10,060 bases of DNA from SZUA-430 sp034440355 (GCA_034440355.1 JAWXBY010000004.1:1-10060); one strand, 5' to 3'. Numbered from the stretch's first letter, positions 1-7,062 are shown. Notes: a model not told the origin generated them from the letters alone. A program made the numbers and translations.

Positions 1-53
1 GCCGCGATCGCGGCGGCAACGCTGACGATCAGCGCGGCCAGCCATTTGGTCAT
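1..53 (-). CDS. 5' end of a gene with signal-peptide-like N-terminus (partial)
   Basis: Only the first 17 codons are in the window: Met-Thr-Lys-Trp followed by a run of Leu, Ala, Ile and Val, which is the form of a Sec signal peptide or N-terminal anchor. The ATG at 53-51 overlaps the argC stop codon in an ATGA arrangement (4 bp shared), so it is probably translationally coupled to argC and in the same transcript. The rest of the protein lies beyond the left edge and its function cannot be judged. Confidence 0.6.
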   Translation of the reverse strand, partial: MTKWLAALIVSVAAAIA

Positions 54-1096
54 GGGAACATCGGCAGCATGTCGATGCCCGTGCTTTCGGGATAACCGAA
101 CATCAGGTTGAAGTTTTGGACGCCCTGCCCGCTTGCGCCTTTGGTCAGATTGTCGATGGCGGAGATCAGGGTGGCGCGGCCTTTCTTCTTGTCGGCGACG
201 ACGCCGATGAAGCAGTGGTTCGAGCCGCGGACGTGGCGCGTTTGCGGCGTCTGGCCGAGGGGCATCACGTGAACGAAGGTTTCGCCGCCGTAGCGCTGCG
301 TGAGCGCGCCGTGCATGCGCTCGGCGGTGCCGCCGTTCAGCGCGCGGACGTAGATGGTGTCGAGCATGCCGCGGTTCATCGGCATGAGGTGCGGCGTGAA
401 GGTGATCTGTACGGGCTTACCTGCGGCCTTCGTCAGCTCTTGCTCGATCTCGGGCATGTGGCGGTGGTTGGCAACGCCGTAGGCGTGGATGCCTTCGGAG
501 ACTTCGGTGTGCAGGTTCGCCTGCTTCTCGCTGCGGCCGGCGCCCGAGACGCCGGACTTTGCGTCGATGATAATTTCGTCCGGGTCGATCAGCTTCTGTT
601 CGAGCAGCGGCAACAGCGGCAGCAACGCCGCGGTCGGGTAGCAGCCGGGGCACGCGACGAGCCGCGCTTTCTTGATGCGCTCGCGGTTGAATTCGGTGAG
701 GCCGTAGACCGCCTCTTTCTGGAGGTCCAGCGCTTGGTGCTCGTGGGCGTACCACTGACGATAGGTTTCGGGATTGTCGAGGCGAAAGTCGGCGGAGATG
801 TCGATGACGCGCACGTGGTTCGGCAACTCGCTCACGACGGATTGCGTCGTCGCGTGCGGCAGCGCGCAGAAGGCGGCGTCGACGTTCGCCCAGTCGACCT
901 CTTTGATCGTCTGCAGGCGCGGCAAGTTCAGCATCAGGAACTGACCGAAGACGTCGCTCATCGCTTCGCCGGCTTTGCGGTCGCCGGTCAGCGCCACGAT
1001 CTCGACATGCGGATGACGTGCGAGCAGGCGCACGAGTTCGGCGCCGGTGTAGCCGGAGGCTCCGAGGATCGCGACGCGCGTCTTGGCTTTGGTCAT
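50..1096 (-). CDS. argC: N-acetyl-gamma-glutamyl-phosphate reductase
   Basis: ArgC catalyses the NADPH-dependent reduction of N-acetylglutamyl-5-phosphate to N-acetylglutamate semialdehyde, the third step of arginine biosynthesis, in the cytoplasm. The 348-residue protein has the usual full length. Visible motifs are the Rossmann nucleotide-binding loop GASGYTGAELVRLL (residues 12-25), the dehydrogenase signature VACPGCYPTA (148-157) with the expected nucleophile Cys152, the DAKSGVSGAGR segment (178-188), and HRHMPEI (211-217), which holds the active-site His. The ATG at 1096 is chosen because the Rossmann strand begins at once; the upstream Shine-Dalgarno (AAGAAG) is weak. It is divergent from the gene at 1302 across a 205-bp control region. 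In many alphaproteobacteria argC lies close to rplM-rpsI; here about 6 kb separates them. Confidence 0.97.
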   Translation of the reverse strand: MTKAKTRVAILGASGYTGAELVRLLARHPHVEIVALTGDRKAGEAMSDVFGQFLMLNLPRLQTIKEVDWANVDAAFCALPHATTQSVVSELPNHVRVIDISADFRLDNPETYRQWYAHEHQALDLQKEAVYGLTEFNRERIKKARLVACPGCYPTAALLPLLPLLEQKLIDPDEIIIDAKSGVSGAGRSEKQANLHTEVSEGIHAYGVANHRHMPEIEQELTKAAGKPVQITFTPHLMPMNRGMLDTIYVRALNGGTAERMHGALTQRYGGETFVHVMPLGQTPQTRHVRGSNHCFIGVVADKKKGRATLISAIDNLTKGASGQGVQNFNLMFGYPESTGIDMLPMFP

Positions 1097-1131
1097 GGCA
1101 CTTCTTAGTCCCGTCGATTTGACTTGAGGGG

Positions 1132-1160
1132 AAGAAAGGCCGGACGGGGCCGCGTGTCAA
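1132..1160 (-). promoter_or_regulatory. possible argC promoter
   Basis: Read on the minus strand, a perfect TTGACA (1160-1155) is followed after 17 bp by TTTCTT (1137-1132). The -35 is consensus but the -10 is poor, which is tolerated in alphaproteobacteria. It would place the start of transcription about 30 bp upstream of the argC ATG. This is a pattern match only. Confidence 0.35.
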
Positions 1161-1171
1161 GTTTGCGCAGT

Positions 1172-1184
1172 TTATCGATGATAA
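1172..1184. repeat. inverted repeat TTATC-GAT-GATAA in argC divergent region
   Basis: This is a perfect 5-bp-arm inverted repeat with a 3-bp spacer, just upstream of the proposed argC -35. A loose plus-strand promoter (TTGCGC at 1163-1168, 17-bp spacer, TAATCG at 1186-1191) would overlap it, so a bound protein could affect the gene at 1302 as well. The repeat is short and could be chance. Confidence 0.3.
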
Positions 1185-1193
1185 GTAATCGTC

Positions 1194-1215
1194 AGCGCGA
1201 GCATATGCGCACGCT
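1194..1215. repeat. 22-bp imperfect palindrome centred on GCATATGC
   Basis: The outer arms AGCG/CGCT and the core GCATATGC pair symmetrically over 22 bp with only two mismatched pairs. It lies in the middle of the argC / 1302 divergent region. The size and symmetry fit a dimeric regulator operator, but no regulator gene is in the window. Confidence 0.35.
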
Positions 1216-1230
1216 TCCGCGCACGGCCGT

Positions 1231-1248
1231 GAAACATCGTCATGTTTC
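1231..1248. promoter_or_regulatory. 18-bp inverted repeat GAAACAT-CGTC-ATGTTTC, candidate operator
   Basis: The perfect 7-bp arms are separated by 4 bp and end 53 bp upstream of the ATG at 1302, so they sit where a repressor would act on that gene or in its 5' leader. The arms are AT-rich compared with the surrounding sequence. It could also form a small RNA hairpin in the leader. No T-run follows, so it is not a terminator. Confidence 0.45.
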
Positions 1249-1301
1249 GTTCGTAGAGGCTCTCCATCTCAGTGGCGACAACAGAGAGGAGAGAAGACCA
1301 C

Positions 1302-2135
1302 ATGGTCACGAACGTCGCGTTGTGGAGCAGGATCGCTTGTTTCACGCCGGATGATCCGCAGGCGGACTTTCAGTTCACGGATCGGCTGGCGCGCGAGAAC
1401 GGATGGTCGAAGGCGTTCGCCGCGGACGCCGTCGAAGAGTACAAGAAGTTCGTCTATCTGGCGGCGGTGAGCGAACGCCACGTCACGCCGTCGGACGTCG
1501 TCGATCAGGTTTGGCATCTGCACCTGACCTTCACGCGCTCATACTGGGACGATCTGTGCGGCGCGGTTTTGCAGAAGCCTCTGCATCACAATCCGACGAT
1601 GGGCGGGCCTGCTGAACGGGCGCGCTATCGCACGCAGTATGCGCAGACGCTGGCGCTGTATCAGCGCGAGTTCGAGTGTGCCGCGCCGAACGCCTTCTGG
1701 CCGGATGCCGATGTGCGCTTCGCCGGCACGGCGCATCAGTCCTGGGTCGACCGGCGCACGCATTGGATTGTAGTAAAGCCCGGCTGGCGCGGGTTGACGG
1801 TGGCCGCGCTGGCCTTCGGTGCGGTCGCAACGATCGGCACTGCGTCCGCGACCGATGCGCCGGTGTTGGCCGGGATCGATGCCGATGACTTGTCGCTGTG
1901 GGTCGTGGGGTTCGCCGTGATTGTGGTGCTGTCGGCGATCGGGAGTGCGCTGGAAAACGCCGGTCGAAGGAAGAAGCGCCAAGACGACAGCGACAACGGG
2001 TTCGACATCGACTTCGACGGCGGCTCGCGCAAGGGCGGCAAGTCCGACAAGGACGGCGGCGAAGGTGGTGAGGGCGGCGGCGAAGGCGGCGGGGACGGCG
2101 GTGGAGGCTGCGGCGGCGGTTGCGGCGGCGACTGA
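1302..2135 (+). CDS. glycine-rich domain-containing membrane protein (GRDP/DUF1399-like)
   Basis: This is a 277-residue protein of unknown role. Residues 1-140 resemble the bacterial version of the plant GRDP/DUF1399 domain. The key stretch is D68-x-V-W-H-L-H-L with Y81-W-D-D-L-C and a downstream HHNPT (95-99), then a Tyr-rich helix and WPDADVRF (133-140). Two hydrophobic segments follow (about 163-184 and 198-217), then a basic RRKKR and an acidic-to-glycine tail (238-277) ending in GGGC repeats with Cys270 and Cys274. There is no signal peptide, so the N-domain is probably cytoplasmic, with the tail after the second span on the same side. The ATG at 1302 is preferred over an in-frame GTG at 1272 because AGAGGAGAG lies 8-9 bp before it. 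The family call is from memory of motif spacing; no biochemical role is implied. Confidence 0.8.
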   Translation: MVTNVALWSRIACFTPDDPQADFQFTDRLARENGWSKAFAADAVEEYKKFVYLAAVSERHVTPSDVVDQVWHLHLTFTRSYWDDLCGAVLQKPLHHNPTMGGPAERARYRTQYAQTLALYQREFECAAPNAFWPDADVRFAGTAHQSWVDRRTHWIVVKPGWRGLTVAALAFGAVATIGTASATDAPVLAGIDADDLSLWVVGFAVIVVLSAIGSALENAGRRKKRQDDSDNGFDIDFDGGSRKGGKSDKDGGEGGEGGGEGGGDGGGGCGGGCGGD

Positions 2136-2151
2136 CGCCTCAGAGCGTCAG
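2132..2151. terminator. hairpin between convergent genes
   Basis: The sequence CTGACGC-CTCAGA-GCGTCAG has perfect 7-bp arms and a 6-nt loop, and it includes the TGA stop of the plus-strand gene. It lies in the 39-bp gap between convergent stop codons (2135 and 2175). Neither side has a clear T-run, so it may be a weak bidirectional terminator or a transcript-end stabiliser. Confidence 0.4.
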
Positions 2152-2174
2152 GGGCCGGTGCGCGAAGGCGAAGG

Positions 2175-3080
2175 CTACTGCTGCAAGGCGTGGAAGAAGT
2201 TCCAGATTTCCGCGGTCGCGCTCACTTCCTGGCTCGTTTTGCCCAGCACCATGTCGGCGATCACGCCCGTTCGCGAGCCGGGCCAGGTGTGGCCGCCGCC
2301 CTCGATCACGATGTGTTTGAGCGGGGCGTTCTTGCAGGTGTAGTCGGTGACGATGGCCTTGGTTTCGTCGCGGCCGACTTTGTCCAGGGTTACCGTTTCC
2401 TTCACGCCGTCGCACGCATTGATGCGTTTGAAGGCCGCGATCGTTTCGTCGACGCTGCGCACGGAGCCCAGGTTCTGGCGCGTCTTGGTCGGCGCGATTT
2501 GGCCGCCGGCGAAGGGCATGTACTCGTCGGCCGTGCCGTGAATGAAAAGTGCGGGCAAGCGTTTGGCGTTGCATTGCCAATCGACGGGCTGGTTCGCGAT
2601 CACGGCCGCGATGCCCGCGATGCGGTCGCCGAGTTCGCAGCCGGCGCGCATCGCCATCATGCCGCCGTTCGAGGCGCCGGTGAGGTAGACGCGGTTGCGA
2701 TCGACGACCCGTTCGGCTTCGAGCTGCGCGATGATCTGCGCCGTGAAGTCGACGTCGTCGACGTTCGCGGCTGCCCGCTGCATGAGGTCTTCGGAGTTGC
2801 GGCCGTCGTTCCAGTTGTTGTCGAGGCCTTGCGGATAGACGACGGCGACATTCTCCTTCGCCGCGAATTCGTCGAAGCGGGTGTAGCGCCGCGCCGCGTC
2901 CGCGTTCTGTCGCCCGCCGTGATAGACGATGATGAGCGGGATCGGGTTCGGCACGTTCGTCGGCGTGATGAGCGTGTATTTCCGGCTCGCGCCGCCGGTC
3001 ACGACCGCGCGGTCGCGTTCGGCGGCGTGCAACGGCGCGAGCGTTGCGACGACGCAGGCGAGTGCGAAGACGAGGCGCAT
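2175..3080 (-). CDS. secreted PHB depolymerase / feruloyl esterase-like alpha/beta hydrolase
   Basis: This is a serine hydrolase of the LpqC / polyhydroxybutyrate-depolymerase-like esterase group, probably exported. The 301-residue form begins MRLVFALACVV with a signal peptide ending near residue 20. Catalytic elements are the oxyanion segment VYHGG (52-56), the nucleophile elbow TGASNGG with Ser137, the acid Asp185 in HGTADEYMPF, and the base His264 in GGGHTWPG. The mature part has Cys148, Cys170, Cys223 and Cys249, which could form disulfides. A longer in-frame ORF reaches 3329, but its extra 83 residues overlap the upstream gene and have composition typical of antisense noise. The ATG at 3080 starts 4 bp after the stop of the upstream gene. 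It is the last gene of a four-gene minus-strand run. The substrate is not decided: short PHB oligomers, acetyl or feruloyl esters are all possible. Confidence 0.88.
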   Translation of the reverse strand: MRLVFALACVVATLAPLHAAERDRAVVTGGASRKYTLITPTNVPNPIPLIIVYHGGRQNADAARRYTRFDEFAAKENVAVVYPQGLDNNWNDGRNSEDLMQRAAANVDDVDFTAQIIAQLEAERVVDRNRVYLTGASNGGMMAMRAGCELGDRIAGIAAVIANQPVDWQCNAKRLPALFIHGTADEYMPFAGGQIAPTKTRQNLGSVRSVDETIAAFKRINACDGVKETVTLDKVGRDETKAIVTDYTCKNAPLKHIVIEGGGHTWPGSRTGVIADMVLGKTSQEVSATAEIWNFFHALQQ

Positions 3081-3084
3081 GGCG

Positions 3085-3699
3085 CTAGTTCGATGCATTG
3101 CGCAGACGTTCGTAGTCGGCGGGTTTCGGCTTGGCCGGCATGCCGAGTTCGGCGAGCAACGCTTCAAGCGACTTCCAGTCGATCGGCGCATCGGTCGGCG
3201 GCATGTCGAACGCGGCGCGGACCTTGTCGACCTCCGCGGTTTGCTTGCGTTGCAGCTTTTCGGTCCAATTGCCCAATTGCGCGTAGCGGTCGTAGACCGG
3301 CTTGACGCGTTCGTCATAACCGGGCGCATTGAGCGAGTAGTTCGTGCATTCGAAGCAGACGTCGAGCGTGCCGATCACCTGCCCTTGCGCGTCCTCAAAC
3401 ACCAAACCGTGGCGCGGCACGAAGCAGGCGCCCAGCGGCGCCTGGTCGCCGCTCGCCGCGGTGAAGGTTTGCTTCACACGTGCGATTTGCTTGGCGTTGA
3501 GCGCGATGCCGCTGCCGGGAACGGCCGTCGGCTCCAACGTGCGAAACTCACGCAGGATCCCCGGGCGCTTCTCCGGATCGGCGTCGTACATGTAGACCTT
3601 CACCGTCGCGGCCTTCGCGAACAACTCCGGCAGCGGCGCGCCGGCGTTTGCTGGGGCGCACAGGATGAGCATCAGCACGATGAAGGCGGATAGGCGCAT
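3085..3699 (-). CDS. secreted hypothetical protein with CFEC motif
   Basis: This is a 204-residue protein whose first 19 residues form a clear signal peptide (cut likely after APANA). I do not know a named family for it. The core has a strand-rich pattern PRHGLVFEDAQG followed by VIGTLDVCFEC, giving Cys92, Cys115 and Cys118; CFEC motifs of this kind recur in uncharacterised secreted proteins. The C-terminal third is charged and helical, with a short Pro/Lys linker near the end. The Shine-Dalgarno GGGAGA lies 5-8 bp before the ATG. It sits 34 bp downstream of the DUF2461 gene and 4 bp before the esterase gene, so all are probably co-transcribed. The Cys pair could bind a metal or form a redox disulfide in the periplasm; this is inference. 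Confidence 0.72.
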   Translation of the reverse strand: MRLSAFIVLMLILCAPANAGAPLPELFAKAATVKVYMYDADPEKRPGILREFRTLEPTAVPGSGIALNAKQIARVKQTFTAASGDQAPLGACFVPRHGLVFEDAQGQVIGTLDVCFECTNYSLNAPGYDERVKPVYDRYAQLGNWTEKLQRKQTAEVDKVRAAFDMPPTDAPIDWKSLEALLAELGMPAKPKPADYERLRNASN

Positions 3700-3733
3700 G
3701 GCGGTTCTCCCGAGTCGGCCGAGCGTCAGGATA

Positions 3734-4426
3734 TCAAAACGGCGCGTCCAGGGCTTTGCAGACGAAGGCCATCAGCGGTTTGGCGGCGCGGAAGGATTGC
3801 TCGACTTCGTCGAGTAGTGCTTCGGATTGCGCCTTTTTTGGGGTGGCTTCGTGAGTCGCGAAGAAGCTCTTCCGTTTGATGTCGGCGATGTAATGATGGT
3901 CGGGGTCGAAGCCCTTCGGCGGGCGGGCCAGGCTCTCGCCGTCGATGCCTTTGAACGTGTTCGCGAAGGTCTTGTCCTCGACGACCTTCTTCCATGATTT
4001 CGGATTGTCGGCGATGGCGCGGCGGACTTTGGTCAGCGCGTCGGGTTCGGGCATCCAGATGCCGCCGCCGAAGAACACCTCGTCCGGCGCGAAGTGCATG
4101 TAGTAGCCGGGCACGTGCGCGTTCCTGCCGAGCGCGTGGCGGAAGTGGACGCCGGCGTGCGTCTTGTACGGGCTCTTGTCCTTGGCGAAGCGGACGTCGC
4201 GATAGATGCGGAACATCGAGCCGCCGTTCGGGCGCGGGTCGGCGACCATGTGCTTCGAGATTTTCGCAAGGCGCGGGGACATGGCGGTGATGAAGTCGCT
4301 GAGCGGCGCGACGACGGAGTCCTTGTAGCGCTGCTTGTTCTCCTCGAACCAGGCGCGTTCGTTGTTCTGCGCGAGTTCCTTGAAGAACACGAAGAAGTCC
4401 TTGGGCAGGCCTTTGAAGGTCGGCAT
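3734..4426 (-). CDS. DUF2461 domain protein (TIGR02453 family)
   Basis: This is a 230-residue single-domain protein matching DUF2461 over its whole length, the usual size for the family, with no signal peptide. Diagnostic blocks are FFVFFKELAQNNERAWFEENK (about 11-31), RIYRDVRFAKDKSPYKTH (73-90), GYYMHFAPDEVFFGGGIW (107-124) and the C-terminal GFDPDHHYIADIKRKSFF (172-189). The function of the family is not established. It starts 12 bp after the stop of the EF-hand-like gene A, with only a weak ACGGGA ribosome site, so its translation may depend on coupling. Confidence 0.9.
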   Translation of the reverse strand: MPTFKGLPKDFFVFFKELAQNNERAWFEENKQRYKDSVVAPLSDFITAMSPRLAKISKHMVADPRPNGGSMFRIYRDVRFAKDKSPYKTHAGVHFRHALGRNAHVPGYYMHFAPDEVFFGGGIWMPEPDALTKVRRAIADNPKSWKKVVEDKTFANTFKGIDGESLARPPKGFDPDHHYIADIKRKSFFATHEATPKKAQSEALLDEVEQSFRAAKPLMAFVCKALDAPF

Positions 4427-4438
4427 GCATGGGTCCCG

Positions 4439-5299
4439 TCAGTTCGGTTTTGGGGCGGCTTGGCGAATGCTGTCCAGCGTCGCCTGCAGTTCGTCGACCA
4501 GCTTTTTATCCAACACCGGCGTCGCCGCGAACGTTCGGAGGTCAACGCGATAGAGACGCTGAGGCTCCGGGCCTGCGCCGCCGCTGTAGACGCGTTCGGC
4601 CGCACTGCCGTCGGCGTCGCTATCCAATGTCGTCGAAACGATCAGATAATCGACGTCGTGAATGTCTACGGCCGTTCCGGCGCTGCCTTCAAGGCCGGTC
4701 ACCTCGTGCAATTGTCCATCGTCGAAGGTGTAGACGTAGAGCTGCTGAATGTCTCGATTGTCCACGGCGCCGTCGCGGTCGCTGTCCTCGCTCGTCGCCG
4801 TGAGAACAAGCGCGCGACGCGTCGTGCGGTTCATGAGCTTGAACACGGATATCGCGATGCGCTGGTCGAAGATCTTCTTCAGCGAGCCGTCGGTCTTGTC
4901 GTAGATCACGATGTTGTTGAACCTGCCGGTCACCGTCAAAGCTCCGTCGCTTCCCGGGATTTGTCTGAATCCGCGATACCCGTAGTCGTATGCTCGACCC
5001 GACGATTGGGACGTCGTGAACGCCTGCGGCTCGGCAAGGGTGATTTGACCAATCGGGATCGCAAACAGATGAGGCGGCGGCTCTGTTTCTCCGGCGGCAC
5101 GTTCGGGCAATGGGAACATGTCGTCGCCAAACGTGATAACCTGCTCTCGCTTACCGTCGCGCGCCAGTTCCTGCGCGCGTTCGGCTGACGCCATCGGACC
5201 GGCCGTACGGGGGCGGTTGATGAACACGAACGCGACGACGATCACCACGATTGCCGCCAGTGCGGCGCCTATGAAAAGATTGCGATAGTATTTGTCCAT
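4439..5299 (-). CDS. membrane-anchored EF-hand-like protein, paralog A
   Basis: This is a 286-residue protein with an N-terminal membrane anchor (about residues 8-28) and an otherwise soluble body, probably facing the periplasm. It is clearly a diverged copy of the product of 6199-7062. Shared blocks are ERAQELARDGKREQVITF (40-57), GRFNNIVIYD (125-134), QRIAISVF (146-153), a canonical 12-residue calcium loop D172-S-D174-R-D176-G177 to D183, a second partial loop D226-S-D228-A-D230-G231, RLYRVDLRT (248-256), and the end motif LQATLD (271-276). Loops of the DxDxDG form bind Ca2+ in EF-hand, dockerin and thrombospondin-3 proteins. I recognise no named family. The Shine-Dalgarno AGGAG lies 7 bp before the ATG. 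It is the first gene of the run ending at 2175, divergent from the DUF1963 gene over 95 bp. Confidence 0.75.
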   Translation of the reverse strand: MDKYYRNLFIGAALAAIVVIVVAFVFINRPRTAGPMASAERAQELARDGKREQVITFGDDMFPLPERAAGETEPPPHLFAIPIGQITLAEPQAFTTSQSSGRAYDYGYRGFRQIPGSDGALTVTGRFNNIVIYDKTDGSLKKIFDQRIAISVFKLMNRTTRRALVLTATSEDSDRDGAVDNRDIQQLYVYTFDDGQLHEVTGLEGSAGTAVDIHDVDYLIVSTTLDSDADGSAAERVYSGGAGPEPQRLYRVDLRTFAATPVLDKKLVDELQATLDSIRQAAPKPN

Positions 5300-5330
5300 G
5301 CTGTCGCTCCTGCCGCCGCGCGGTTCCGCC

Positions 5331-5346
5331 AGCCTAGCACTAGGCT
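5331..5346. promoter_or_regulatory. 16-bp palindrome AGCCTAG-CA-CTAGGCT, candidate operator
   Basis: This is a perfect inverted repeat with 7-bp arms and a 2-bp centre, inside the 95-bp divergent gap between gene A (start 5299) and the DUF1963 gene (start 5395). It contains two CTAG tetramers, which are usually scarce in bacterial genomes. Its central place suggests a shared operator for both genes. No convincing -35/-10 pair could be assigned around it. Confidence 0.5.
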
Positions 5347-5394
5347 TTGAACTCGGGCAGCATGCGTCGTCACTGCGCGTCGAGGGCGATAGGC

Positions 5395-6198
5395 ATGGTG
5401 CTTCCGGAGAAGTTGATTTGGCCGGCGGTTCGTATCGTGCCGACGGTTTGCGATCCTTCGCGTGTGGCTCTTGGGCAGTCGCGGTTCGGCGGACTGCCGG
5501 ATGTGCCGGCCTCGTTCGCGTGGCCGCAATGGCAGGATCGGCCGCTCGCGTTTCTCGCGCAGATCAATCTCGCCGATGTCGCGCGGTTCGAGAATTCGGT
5601 GAAGCTGCCGCGGACGGGGTGGCTGTTGTTCTTCTACGATCCGGAGCAAGAGGCTTGGGGCTTCGATCCGGCGGATCGCGGTTGTTCGCATGTTGCGTAT
5701 CTCGGAGAGACCGCCACGCTGGTTCGCCGCCCTCTGCCCGACGACATGCCGGACGGCGGGCGGTTCAGCGTCGCCGCGTTGACGTTCACGCCGAGCCGGA
5801 CGCACCCGGACTTGCATTCGCTTTGGGTGGATGCGTTGGAGTTGAATGAGCGGCAGGAAAAGAAGTTGTTCGACGACTTCGATGCCTATGCGAGCGGGCT
5901 GGGCCCCACGGTTCATCAACTCGGCGGACACCCGTTGCCAGTGCAGAACCCGATGGAGCTTGAGTGCCAGTTGGTCACGCACGGCGTCTCTTGCGGCAAC
6001 GCCGAGGGCTATGATTCCGAGGAAGCGGCTACGCTTGAACCCGGCGCGGTCGATTGGCGCTGTGTTCTGCAACTCGACAGCGACGAGGACATCGGCTGGA
6101 TGTGGGGCGACGTCGGGCGTTTGTATTTCTGGATGACCGAGAAGGACGTCGCCGAGCGGCGCTTTGAGAATGCGTGGCTGATCTTTCAGTGCAGCTGA
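5395..6198 (+). CDS. YwqG / DUF1963 family protein
   Basis: This is a 267-residue soluble protein of the YwqG-like DUF1963 family, whose function is not settled. Diagnostic blocks are FGGLPDVP (31-38), PLAFLAQINLAD (50-61), GWLLFFYD (75-82), HQLGGHPLPVQ (174-184), and the C-terminal LQLDSDEDIGWMWGDVGRLYFWM (225-247, described here by its ends). The ATG at 5395 is preferred over in-frame TTG (5347) and ATG (5362) starts because GAGGG lies about 10 bp upstream and the family start fits. Transcription is plus-strand, alone between two minus-strand paralogs; its TGA directly abuts the stop of paralog B (TGATCA at 6196-6201), so the two transcripts must overlap at their 3' ends. Confidence 0.9.
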   Translation: MVLPEKLIWPAVRIVPTVCDPSRVALGQSRFGGLPDVPASFAWPQWQDRPLAFLAQINLADVARFENSVKLPRTGWLLFFYDPEQEAWGFDPADRGCSHVAYLGETATLVRRPLPDDMPDGGRFSVAALTFTPSRTHPDLHSLWVDALELNERQEKKLFDDFDAYASGLGPTVHQLGGHPLPVQNPMELECQLVTHGVSCGNAEGYDSEEAATLEPGAVDWRCVLQLDSDEDIGWMWGDVGRLYFWMTEKDVAERRFENAWLIFQCS

Positions 6199-7062
6199 TC
6201 AGGGCTTAGGCGGCGCCGTCGCGTCCAGCGTTTGCTGGAGGCTCTTCATCGTTTCCGCCGCGATAAGTGGCTGCGCTTGATAGGTTCGCAGATCGAGGCG
6301 GAACAACAGGCTCTGCTCGGGCGCCTTGTCTTCATACGGCAGTTCATTGGTGCGGCCGTCGCCGTTGTCGTCTTGCACGGCGCGAATGACGGCATAGTCC
6401 TGGTTCGCCACGATGAACAGATCGACGGGATTGCCGGACAGCCCGGACACCTTGTGCAGTGTACGTTCCTTCACGGCATACACATATGCATCTTGCATAT
6501 CGCCGTTACTGAGCAGCCCGTCCTTGTCCGTATCCTTTTCGGATGCAAATACGACCACATTCTCGAACTGCGGGCCGGCCAAATAGCGAAATATCGATAT
6601 GGCGAGGCGCGTCGAGAATACTTTGGTCGTAACGCCCGACTTCGGTTCGAAGATCAGAAGATTGTTGAACTGCCCGACGGACGGCTGCGATGATGCGTAT
6701 TTGAGTATGCTGGGCGCGGGCCGCGCGGGCGACGTCAGGTTGAACATGCCGGATGGGCGCACCTCATCAAGAGTCGTTTGGCTCACGCCAATGGCATAGA
6801 GGTCGAACTCATCGGTTGCCGGATCCTTACGCAGGCCAGTCGGACCATCGCGGAACGTCACGACCTGTTGGACCAAACCGTCCTTCGCCAATTCCTCCGC
6901 GCGCTCGGGCGAGAGGACTGCATCGCGCTCCCACCAATTGCCGCCGTAGAAAATTTGCGGCCCCAAGACGAACGCTGCGACCGACCACAGCGCAAAGAAC
7001 ACCAGCGGCGCCAGCGCAAGCGCGACATAGGCGCGGGCGAGAAATTTTCCGAGACCTTGCAT
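6199..7062 (-). CDS. membrane-anchored EF-hand-like protein, paralog B
   Basis: This is a 287-residue copy of the family seen at 4439-5299. An N-terminal hydrophobic anchor (about 12-36) is followed by the same order of blocks: ERAEELAKDGLVQQVVTF (53-70), GQFNNLLIFE (130-139), TRLAISIF (151-158), calcium-type loop D177-T-D179-K-D181-G182 to D188, second loop D231-D-N233-G-D235-G236, LFRLDLRT (253-260), and the terminal LQQTLD (275-280). Length and spacing match A almost residue for residue, although sequence identity is modest. The ATG at 7062 is chosen over an in-frame start at 7161 because AAAGGG lies about 9 bp upstream, it gives the same length as A, and the longer form would overlap the small gene at 7068-7226. 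Role unknown; periplasmic Ca2+-dependent interaction is inferred from the loops only. Confidence 0.75.
   Translation of the reverse strand: MQGLGKFLARAYVALALAPLVFFALWSVAAFVLGPQIFYGGNWWERDAVLSPERAEELAKDGLVQQVVTFRDGPTGLRKDPATDEFDLYAIGVSQTTLDEVRPSGMFNLTSPARPAPSILKYASSQPSVGQFNNLLIFEPKSGVTTKVFSTRLAISIFRYLAGPQFENVVVFASEKDTDKDGLLSNGDMQDAYVYAVKERTLHKVSGLSGNPVDLFIVANQDYAVIRAVQDDNGDGRTNELPYEDKAPEQSLLFRLDLRTYQAQPLIAAETMKSLQQTLDATAPPKP

Noticed and set aside
116..1108. 330-codon open frame on the plus strand opposite argC
   Set aside because: It is Arg/Ala/Val-rich with no family motif and lies wholly antisense to a certain argC; a normal result of GC-rich codon use.
2050..2132. Run of GGC-rich triplets resembling a simple satellite
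   Set aside because: It stays in frame and encodes the Gly/Glu/Cys tail typical of this protein type, so it is coding low complexity rather than a separate element.
2190..3305. 371-codon plus-strand frame opposite the esterase and CFEC genes
   Set aside because: It is antisense to two genes with clear motifs and signal peptides, and its own sequence has no recognisable domain.
3081..3329. N-terminal extension of the esterase frame up to 3329
   Set aside because: The extra 83 residues are Ser/Arg/Thr-rich, overlap the secreted CFEC gene, and would hide a good signal peptide at 3080.
4094..5188. 364-codon plus-strand frame opposite DUF2461 and paralog A
   Set aside because: It spans two real genes in antisense; composition is Val/Arg/Ala-rich and there is no ribosome site or family motif.
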